Of a DNA stretch of 6,680 bases, positions 1 through 6,209 are shown in pieces; position 1 is the stretch's first letter, and each line of letters begins with the position of its first letter. Under the pieces are notes generated by a model. That model saw only the letters and a program-made list of their open reading frames with translations. It did not search any database and had not been told where the DNA came from. Made by a program: the position numbers and the translations under genes. Source of the stretch: JBFHER01 sp041584055 (GTDB lineage: Bacteria > Bacteroidota > Bacteroidia > Bacteroidales > UBA5342); assembly GCA_041584055.1 (NCBI GenBank), contig JBFHER010000217.1:1-6680 (forward strand), in the 5' to 3' direction.

Positions 1-970
1 CGATGGTATTTTCGCGCAAGCCCTCCTTATCCAGATAATCGAAAATACGCTGTACATTTTCATCGATAGAGGCAATCATAGTCGCATAGCCTGCAATTTC
101 TTCAAGTCGTTTGGTTCCCTGTCCGGTAATTATATCAGGAGCTTTTTCCATAAATTTCTGAAACGCCTCTTTGTTTCTTTGTACGGTTGGACGATGCGGT
201 GCATAATAATGCAGGTTCACAAAAAAGGGTTTATCTTGATTTCTTTTGATAAAATCGATGGCATCATCAGTCAGCCTATCGGTCAACCATTCATCCCCTT
301 CTTTATCGTCAATAAATGGATTTTTAAAGGGCGCCTTGTAGCCACCACTTTCCGATTTGTAGCCTTCCGCATATCCCCGGGCAGGATCGCCCCACCAGGT
401 TCCTCCCACATTTTCGTGAAAACCACGGCCTGTTGGATAATATTGCTGGTAGTCTTGTTTATGTTTTGCCACCCAAGTGGTATCGCCATTATCCCATTGC
501 GTTAGTTTTTGTTCAAAGGGATAATCCTTTTCAGCTTCCGGATTTGGGCCAACAATATGCCATTTCCCGAGATGAATCAATTTATATCCTGCTCTGTTTA
601 AAGGCTCGGCATAAACAGGGTGATCATGGCCAATGGTCCAACGGGAGAAAATATTTTCCTGGTTATCCCCCTTTTCCAATACCGGCACCGTATAGACGCC
701 TGTTCTAAAAGACTGACGACCGGTGAGTAGAGCAGCCCTTGCTGGGGAACAGGTCGGGTACATATAGGCGTCAGTAAAAACAAGGCTTTCCTCAGCCAGT
801 TTATCCAGGTTTGGGGTTTCGAACCAGGTGCTGCCCATAAAACCCACATCCTGCCAACCAAGGTCATCTGCCATTATAAATATAATATTCGGCTTCTGAC
901 ACTGTGCAAATAATCCGACACTATAAAAGCTAAACCATAAACCTGAAAGTATTTTAATCCAGTTTTTCAT
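1..970 (-). CDS. S1-family sulfatase, N-terminal part (cut by left window edge)
   Basis: The reading frame is open from an ATG at 970 to the window edge, giving 323 codons with no stop; the C-terminal part lies outside. The product is a type I sulfatase that would hydrolyse sulfate esters, probably on a glycan. Residues 1-22 look like a Sec signal peptide (hydrophobic stretch about 6-21, possible cleavage after Ala22), so a periplasmic or exported enzyme is expected. Metal-binding Asp35-Asp36 sit in MADDLGW. The sulfatase signature is CSPAR at 74-78, with Cys74 the residue converted to formylglycine and Arg78 its partner. GKWH places Lys136 and His138, and YYAPHR places His259, all expected active-site positions. 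The protein breaks off at ENTI, just before the usual SDNGG metal motif. No in-frame start lies immediately upstream of the ATG, and there is no clear Shine-Dalgarno. It is 78 nt downstream of the GH97 gene. The family is certain; the substrate is not determinable here. Confidence 0.95.
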   Translation of the reverse strand, partial: MKNWIKILSGLWFSFYSVGLFAQCQKPNIIFIMADDLGWQDVGFMGSTWFETPNLDKLAEESLVFTDAYMYPTCSPARAALLTGRQSFRTGVYTVPVLEKGDNQENIFSRWTIGHDHPVYAEPLNRAGYKLIHLGKWHIVGPNPEAEKDYPFEQKLTQWDNGDTTWVAKHKQDYQQYYPTGRGFHENVGGTWWGDPARGYAEGYKSESGGYKAPFKNPFIDDKEGDEWLTDRLTDDAIDFIKRNQDKPFFVNLHYYAPHRPTVQRNKEAFQKFMEKAPDIITGQGTKRLEEIAGYATMIASIDENVQRIFDYLDKEGLRENTI

Positions 971-1048
971 TCGATCTTTTTTTGTTTGAGGCCCTTGCGT
1001 GTAGCACTACCTTACCCCCTTCCTGAAAACAAATTCTATTTTACGATT
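971..1048 (-). promoter_or_regulatory. Spacer upstream of left sulfatase with putative promoter or regulator motifs
   Basis: This 78-nt gap separates the GH97 stop from the next sulfatase start. Read in the gene direction it holds TAGAATTTG (1038-1030), TTGTTTT (1032-1026) and AGGAAGGGGGTAAG (1024-1011), then GTAG-TG-CTAC (1010-1001). TAGAATTTG resembles the Bacteroidota -7 element TAnnTTTG but has one base too many between TA and TTTG. The same three motifs occur in the same order before the GH97 gene. This is suggestive of a shared control site, but no promoter is established, and the gene may simply be co-transcribed with GH97. Confidence 0.3.
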
Positions 1049-2896
1049 TCAGTCCTGCTTATCCGGGGTATTTTCAGGAAAAATCCAAACAGCATAACCA
1101 CTTCCATCACTCATTACTGCATTAAGGGTACGCAATGAGTTTACATTCTTAGTCTCAATCGAAACATACTTTTTGTCGTCCTTGCTTTCCTTATAAATTT
1201 TCGCAGTGTAATTTCCCTTATCAAGAAACGAGAGCGGAATGTCAATGCTTCTGGCCTTGTTTGTAAGTGAACCAATAAACCATTCATCTCCGGATTTTCG
1301 TGCCACGGTCATATGTTCTCCCACCTCGCCGTTTATTACTTTGGAATCATCCCAGGTGACAGGCATCTTTTGCCAGAATTCCAATTCAGGATAAGTGCCT
1401 GTATATTTTTGTGGTCCATCGTACCAGTGCAAATATTGCAAAGGGCTGTAGAACACAATACCCAGGGCCAACTGCCAGGAACGACTGATTACTCTTCCAT
1501 TCAGATAACACGGTGTGAAATCCCCGGCACCGGCAATCATTCGGGCAAAGGAGGTAATTAAGACATTGTAGGGTTCGTTTGTTGTTTTCTCTTCATTACC
1601 CAGAATCCCTTCTACGGTCAACAAGTTTGGATAGGTTCGTTCCATACCTGTCAGTCGATAATTATCATGTATATCCACGATCATGTGGTACTTTGCTGCC
1701 ATGCGGATTGCTTTGTACAAAAATGCCATATCCTCCTGACTTTGCCAATCCACAAAACCAAACTTAAGACCGCTTATGCCCCATTCTTCATAGGTTTTAA
1801 ACGTATTTTCCATGTCGTAATCGGAAATAGCAATTTTATTGATATAACAAATCACCCCAACGCCATTTGCTTTTGCATAGCGTGTTATTTCGGTGATATT
1901 TATGCCGGGTATTGGTTTAACCGGGTTTGATTTTCTGTCTCGTTCAGGGCCATACCATCCCGCATCGTAATGCACATACTGGTAATTCCACTTTACAGCC
2001 TGATCAACAATTGCTTTGCCTTCTTCTGTGGTCAAGCCACTACGCCAGCATTTTCCAGGTTTTATCCAGTCGGTTTCACCAATGGCATTTTCCGGTGATA
2101 AATTTTGAAGTAAATAGTGGTGCTCGACCAGTGTTCCAGGTTGCTCCGCAACCATGATGACCCGCCACGGCGTTGTTAACGCTTGTGTTACTTTCACCTT
2201 CCCCGATCTGAACCCGCTAATCAGGCAGTTTTTTTTGCTTCGGTTCAACTTCAAGGGCGCATAATGCTCCACACTGCCTGCCTCTGCAATTGCAATATAG
2301 ACTGAACCCGTTTCAAGCAACAAGGGGCGAATCGCATTTTCAGGCATAGCAGACAGGCGTACCTTTTCATAATCGGCCTGTGGATAATCATCGAAGTACA
2401 CATAATGATCGTCAGTAAACTGAAATTCACTGTTTTCAGATGATAGGGTATAATTTTTTAATTTATCCTGCGAATCTATTTCATACCGAAAGGCAAGGCC
2501 TTCGTTGTACGCTCTGAAGGTCAGTCCAATCTCACGTTTATCGCCATCCTTTTCCACCAGTTGCACAGATAATTCGTTGTAAATATCAGGGTAAACACTT
2601 TTGCTGCCCACAACGGGTTTCCAGCTATTAGTTTTGGAATCCGAAGTTGATTTTTTGATTTTAAAATTTTTATTTAAATCATCCTGCCCTTCAATTGAAA
2701 GGGACAGTTTTGAATCGCCAAGAACAGTTTTCCCTTTGTACTCCACATGATAAAACAGTTCTCCATCCAGTAATTTAAAGGTGATGGATTGGTTTTCATC
2801 AGGAGAAACAAGCTTGAGCGATTTCGCATCAAGCCGCATGCTTACCAACAATAAACAACACACTAATATCAGGTTAAGAACATCTGTTTTTCTCAT
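1049..2896 (-). CDS. Glycoside hydrolase family 97 enzyme (SusB family)
   Basis: This 615-residue protein is a complete GH97 glycosidase. Known family members cleave alpha-glucosides, alpha-galactosides or beta-L-arabinopyranosides. A signal peptide is visible at about 1-24 (cleavage probably after LDA), so it should act in the periplasm. Domains in order: N-terminal beta-sandwich (about 27-275), catalytic barrel (about 285-515, with YDAGWYG at 310-316, GLKFGF at 376-381, DIHDNYRLTG at 408-417, RTYPNLLT at 420-427 and GNE at 433-435), and a C-terminal beta domain (about 518-612, starting near TWDDSKVINGEVGE). Glu435 aligns with the general acid. The position of the nucleophile Asp of retaining members is Gly380, and the SusB base Glu508 position is Asp411. 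This matches a GH97 subgroup with KFGF and HDxYRxTG motifs, as I recall it. It is somewhat shorter than SusB itself (about 738 residues). The gene is flanked by sulfatases, suggesting that it trims a sulfated glycan after desulfation. Exact sugar specificity cannot be read from the sequence. Confidence 0.95.
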   Translation of the reverse strand: MRKTDVLNLILVCCLLLVSMRLDAKSLKLVSPDENQSITFKLLDGELFYHVEYKGKTVLGDSKLSLSIEGQDDLNKNFKIKKSTSDSKTNSWKPVVGSKSVYPDIYNELSVQLVEKDGDKREIGLTFRAYNEGLAFRYEIDSQDKLKNYTLSSENSEFQFTDDHYVYFDDYPQADYEKVRLSAMPENAIRPLLLETGSVYIAIAEAGSVEHYAPLKLNRSKKNCLISGFRSGKVKVTQALTTPWRVIMVAEQPGTLVEHHYLLQNLSPENAIGETDWIKPGKCWRSGLTTEEGKAIVDQAVKWNYQYVHYDAGWYGPERDRKSNPVKPIPGINITEITRYAKANGVGVICYINKIAISDYDMENTFKTYEEWGISGLKFGFVDWQSQEDMAFLYKAIRMAAKYHMIVDIHDNYRLTGMERTYPNLLTVEGILGNEEKTTNEPYNVLITSFARMIAGAGDFTPCYLNGRVISRSWQLALGIVFYSPLQYLHWYDGPQKYTGTYPELEFWQKMPVTWDDSKVINGEVGEHMTVARKSGDEWFIGSLTNKARSIDIPLSFLDKGNYTAKIYKESKDDKKYVSIETKNVNSLRTLNAVMSDGSGYAVWIFPENTPDKQD

Positions 2897-3077
2897 ATCT
2901 CATTACGTTTATTAAAATGATTCTTTCGTTTTAAATCTAACAGAAGGATTTTTCGACGACTGGTTATTTCTCTTTTCATTACATTGTGGACTTACCCCTG
3001 CCTTCTTTTGATCGTAAAATAATAAAACAATCCTAAATTCTAATTAATCACACTTTCTATTTTCCTTTTTACAGTCC
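2897..3077 (-). promoter_or_regulatory. 181-nt A/T-rich spacer upstream of GH97 with putative control motifs
   Basis: This is the longest gap in the window and carries no credible gene. In the gene direction it contains TAGAATTT (3042-3035), TTGTTTT (3030-3024), ATTTTACGAT (3020-3011) and AAGGCAGGGGTAAG (3004-2991). The GGGGTAAG core lies roughly 95 nt before the GH97 ATG. A second weak -7-like sequence, TAGATTTA, lies at about 2939-2932, but no matching TTTG is present at the expected distance upstream. The size and the motifs shared with the next spacer make an internal promoter or a long 5' leader plausible. I see no strong hairpin followed by a T-run, so there is no clear terminator for the upstream sulfatase. 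Confidence 0.35.
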
Positions 3078-4631
3078 CTATTTCTGCAAATACACGTCTA
3101 AAATTGCCTCCATTTCCTTAACAACTTCAGGATATTTGTCATATAGGTTCGTTGTTTGCTGCACATCGCTCTTCAAGTTATACAGTTGCGCTGGTGGTGC
3201 ATCATCTTTTATCTTTCCGTCTTTAATATCGCTATTTAGCTGTCCTGCAAATGTGATTGCTGCGGGGCCGCCAAAGGCATGTGCGCCGTGTTTGCCTGAG
3301 GTAAATCCACCTCCACCCTGCGCCCCAATGTACAGCCAATTGTCTTTACGAATGGCAAGGTGTGATTTTCGCTGAGCAGCAAGAAGTACTTCGCTTCTTA
3401 ATTGTTTGTTGGTTTGTCCGGTCAAGGCCGCCAGGATATTTTTACTATCCTGCCCCTGCCCTATCTCAAGCTGTTGTCCGGTCAGCGCGGCGAAGGTGGC
3501 AAGCATATCCACATTGCAAATCAGCTGTTCTGATACCGAACCAGCTAAGGTTTTTCCGGGCCAGTTTACAATAAAGGGGACACGGTGCCCCCCTTCCCAG
3601 GCATCAAACTTAAAACCTAACAAGTCGCCATTTAATCGGTGCCCCTGTGCCCATGCATTTTGAGCTGTGGCATTGAACATTCCTCCGTTGTCACTGGTGA
3701 AAATAACCAGGGTATTGTCCGCCACCCCCATCTCTTCCAGCGTATGCATTACTTCTCCCACAATCCAGTCCAGTTCATGCACAAAATCGCCATACAAACC
3801 ACACTTGCTGGTTCCCACAAACTGAGGTGCAGGCGTAAATGGATGGTGAATATTGGTGGTGGCAAAATAAAGGAAAAATGGCTTCTCCTTTTGCCTTTTC
3901 ATCCAACTCAGGGCTTTCTCCTTTAAATGGGTTCCCACTTGCTCATCAACATATAATTCGTGCGCTTTATCTGCCCCTCCGATATCGTCCAGTTTCATTT
4001 TCTCGAAAACGGCTGCCGTTTTGGCTTTCTTATCATAAACAAAAGGATCGTCTTCCACATAGCCGACAACATGATGATTTTCAACATAAACAAAGGGAGG
4101 ATGGCTGTTCACCACCGGCACACCATAGTAATAGTCGAAGCCCAGTTCATTGGGACCCGGCGACAGGGGTTTATTCCAGTCTACCGGTTCTGTTGTTCCA
4201 AAACCAAGATGCCATTTCCCGATACAGGCTGTGGCATAACCTGCCTTTTTAAGGACAGATGCAATGGTTGTTTTTGCTGTATCAATGACCAGCTTATTTT
4301 TAAGGAATACCGGATTATTCAGGTTGCCATGTCGAAGCGGATATTCACCGGTGATTAAAGCATAGCGTGATGGACTGCAAACAGCAGATGCGGAATGTGC
4401 ATCGGTAAACATACGACCATCTTTTGCCAGTTTGTCGATATTTGGAGTATGCAAATGAGTGCCACCGTAGCAGCTCAGATCACCATAGCCCAAATCATCA
4501 GCATTAATTAATACAATATTGGGAAGTTGCTGTTTTTGATCTCTTGCCAAACAATTTTGATACAAGGATAATAGCATGACCAAACCGAGAGCAAATACGG
4601 TAATTTTGTTACTCAATCTTATATTCGTCAT
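3078..4631 (-). CDS. Secreted S1-family sulfatase (arylsulfatase A-like), 517 aa
   Basis: This is a complete type I sulfatase with ATG start and TAG stop. Residues 9-24 form the hydrophobic core of a signal peptide, with probable cleavage after Ala29 (CLA-RD), so it is likely periplasmic. Active-site residues seen: Asp45-Asp46 (NADDLGYGD), Cys85 in CSPSR for formylglycine, Arg89, Lys139 and His141 in GKWHLG, the His262-His263 pair in TNIHHPF, Asp314-Asn315 in SDNGG, and Lys341 shortly before EGGHRVP (346-352). The set is complete, so the enzyme should be active. Between a Trp-Leu-Tyr strand (432-434) and the C-terminal AQLYNL strand lies a Gly-rich stretch (about 437-456) followed by a charged segment, which lengthens the C-terminal subdomain and could line the substrate pocket. 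It follows the lipoprotein sulfatase by 60 nt, so the two are likely co-transcribed. The family is sure; I cannot assign the S1 subfamily or the substrate. Confidence 0.96.
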   Translation of the reverse strand: MTNIRLSNKITVFALGLVMLLSLYQNCLARDQKQQLPNIVLINADDLGYGDLSCYGGTHLHTPNIDKLAKDGRMFTDAHSASAVCSPSRYALITGEYPLRHGNLNNPVFLKNKLVIDTAKTTIASVLKKAGYATACIGKWHLGFGTTEPVDWNKPLSPGPNELGFDYYYGVPVVNSHPPFVYVENHHVVGYVEDDPFVYDKKAKTAAVFEKMKLDDIGGADKAHELYVDEQVGTHLKEKALSWMKRQKEKPFFLYFATTNIHHPFTPAPQFVGTSKCGLYGDFVHELDWIVGEVMHTLEEMGVADNTLVIFTSDNGGMFNATAQNAWAQGHRLNGDLLGFKFDAWEGGHRVPFIVNWPGKTLAGSVSEQLICNVDMLATFAALTGQQLEIGQGQDSKNILAALTGQTNKQLRSEVLLAAQRKSHLAIRKDNWLYIGAQGGGGFTSGKHGAHAFGGPAAITFAGQLNSDIKDGKIKDDAPPAQLYNLKSDVQQTTNLYDKYPEVVKEMEAILDVYLQK

Positions 4632-4691
4632 TACGATCTATTTTTCATGGTTGATTCCCATTCCCGGGATTTGCTATTTACAGTTAAATTT
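4632..4691 (-). other. 60-nt spacer between two sulfatase genes
   Basis: This short gap holds an 8-bp palindrome TCCCGGGA at 4662-4669 and no T-run, so it is not a convincing terminator. It lacks the GGGGTAAG motif found in the other two spacers. The bases just before the downstream ATG read ATCGTA, with no Shine-Dalgarno. Co-transcription of the flanking genes is the simplest reading. Confidence 0.4.
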
Positions 4692-6209
4692 TCATTGACT
4701 GTCTTCCCGGTAATGCGGACTTCCTTTGAGCCATTCATAGTTTTTGTATTGGTATTCATCTTTATCGCCCTCTCCTTTTGGAAGGTTCTCCCATGCCGGA
4801 GGCAGACTTGATTGATCCAGTTCCTTCCATCGCACTAACATTTTTTGTGCACGTTCCGGTTGACTTTCAGATAAATCCATTGTTTCCGACACATCTTCTC
4901 TCAGGTTAAAAAGTTCAATTTTCTCATTTTGAACGATCAGCTTATAATCTCCGCTGCGCAAAACACCACTATTCTCCCTATAATTTCTTCCAATGCGCCA
5001 GAAAAGCTCTTCGTGAGGTGCATTTTTCGTTTGACCGGTAATATACGGTGTGATATTCGCTCCGTCTAAATTTGCATTTGATATGTCACCACCGGCAAGA
5101 GCCACGGACGTTGCACCTATATCGAGTGTTGTGACGGGAGCGTCTAAAACTGTTCCGCATTCAATATGTCCAGGCCAGCACACCACCAAAGGCACACGTA
5201 GTCCGCCCTCATAGCTGTCCCATTTGGCACCACGCAACGGACGGTTATCGCTGGTGCGTTTCATTCCTCCATTATCGCTTAAAAACCATACAATTGTATT
5301 TTCGGTAAGGTCCAGTTTTTCAAGAGTTTCCATCAGCTTCCCTACGCCTTTATCAAATTCATAGGTCATTGCTGCATAAATGGAGCGAATTTCGGGTTTC
5401 ACGCCAGGAATCTCAGTCATTTCTTCTTTTGGAAACATGGCAATTGTTTCTTCCGGTGCTTCCATATATTCGTGCGGCGCATTGTACGACATAAACAGAA
5501 AAAATGGGTTGTCCTTATTCTGTTCAATAAAATTAACGCCCAAATCCGTTAATTCATGGGTTAAATACTGGTTCCACTCAATGGGTTCATCGTTGTGTAT
5601 CATGGGCATGGTATGGTGCATATCACGCATTCCCCATGGTTTAGGAGAATCTGTGTATTTCCCGTTATACGATGGATGATCCATGGGATAATACAGGTGG
5701 CCTCCACTGAGAAATCCATACCAATGATCGTAGCCCATTTTGTTGGGATGCTGATGGGGAGCAGTTCCCATGTGCCATTTTCCAACACCGCCGGTGACGT
5801 ATCCCTGCTCCTGCATATAAGCGGCGATGGTTTTCACTGAAGCAGGCAGCCCCTGTTTTGGATCAAGTGGTGCTCCGGGATTGCCATACCACCCAAAGGA
5901 GGATTGCATGCGCCCGGTCATAAACCCTGCCCTTGATGGGCCGCACATGGGGCCGGTAACATAGCCGGAGGTAAATATGGCGCCACATTCCGCCAGCTTA
6001 TCGATGTGTGGCGTTGGAATATCTTTGCAACCATTGTAACCCAGGTCGGCATAGCCCAGATCGTCAGCCATAATAATTAAAACGTTGGGCTTATCCTGCT
6101 TTGTTTTTTTCGGCGAACGACATCCACTAAAAAACATCACAAGAAGAAGGCAACACAAACTAAATTTTAAGTTCATAACTATCAAATTCCATTGTCGTTT
6201 TTTAATCAT
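4692..6209 (-). CDS. Lipoprotein S1-family sulfatase, 505 aa
   Basis: This is a complete sulfatase with a lipoprotein signal: the hydrophobic run CCLLLVMFFSG ends at Cys30, with FSGC acting as lipobox and RSPKKTK following, so it is probably membrane-anchored, possibly on the outer membrane. The ATG at 6209 overlaps the stop of the preceding sulfatase in ATGATTAA. A second in-frame Met at residue 12 (6176) would give a more typical 18-residue lipoprotein signal, so the true start is uncertain. Active-site residues: Asp49-Asp50, Cys89 in CGPSR (formylglycine), Arg93, Lys144 and His146 in GKWHMG, His246 in NAPH, Asp312-Asn313 in SDNGG, and Lys329 in RGAKW followed by EGGLRVP (334-340). All expected catalytic positions are present. 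The C-terminus ends in an aromatic tail (YQYKNYEWLKGSPHYR, 486-501) rather than at the usual last helix. The substrate is likely a sulfated glycan, but the subfamily is not identified. Confidence 0.96.
   Translation of the reverse strand: MIKKRQWNLIVMNLKFSLCCLLLVMFFSGCRSPKKTKQDKPNVLIIMADDLGYADLGYNGCKDIPTPHIDKLAECGAIFTSGYVTGPMCGPSRAGFMTGRMQSSFGWYGNPGAPLDPKQGLPASVKTIAAYMQEQGYVTGGVGKWHMGTAPHQHPNKMGYDHWYGFLSGGHLYYPMDHPSYNGKYTDSPKPWGMRDMHHTMPMIHNDEPIEWNQYLTHELTDLGVNFIEQNKDNPFFLFMSYNAPHEYMEAPEETIAMFPKEEMTEIPGVKPEIRSIYAAMTYEFDKGVGKLMETLEKLDLTENTIVWFLSDNGGMKRTSDNRPLRGAKWDSYEGGLRVPLVVCWPGHIECGTVLDAPVTTLDIGATSVALAGGDISNANLDGANITPYITGQTKNAPHEELFWRIGRNYRENSGVLRSGDYKLIVQNEKIELFNLREDVSETMDLSESQPERAQKMLVRWKELDQSSLPPAWENLPKGEGDKDEYQYKNYEWLKGSPHYREDSQ

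Noticed and set aside
283..867. Short minus-strand frames at 283-489 and 598-867 and a plus-strand frame at 433-708
   Set aside because: All sit inside the left sulfatase, whose true minus-strand frame is open from 970 to the window edge and carries the sulfatase signature.
896..970. Lipoprotein signal ending at Cys24 in the left sulfatase
   Set aside because: The residue before Cys is Gln (FAQC), which does not fit a lipobox; an ordinary signal peptide is more likely.
1001..1010. GTAG-TG-CTAC inverted repeat as a hairpin or operator
   Set aside because: The stem is only 4 bp with a 2-nt loop; it is too short to support a call by itself.
2855..2896. Lipobox at Cys13 or Cys14 of the GH97 protein
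   Set aside because: The hydrophobic stretch before the Cys is too short and continues past it; LDA-K at about residue 24 is a better ordinary cleavage site.
3839..4358. Plus-strand open frames of 132-137 codons (3839-4252 and 3960-4358)
   Set aside because: They lie entirely opposite a well-supported sulfatase gene with all catalytic motifs, have compositions unlike a real protein, and show no recognisable domain.
4660..4670. Palindrome ATTCCCGGGAT as a terminator between sulfatase genes
   Set aside because: There is no room for a loop and no T-run follows in the gene direction.
5380..5840. Plus-strand frames at 5380-5679 and 5595-5840 and a minus-strand frame at 5600-5788
   Set aside because: They are out-of-frame readings of the 505-residue sulfatase gene.
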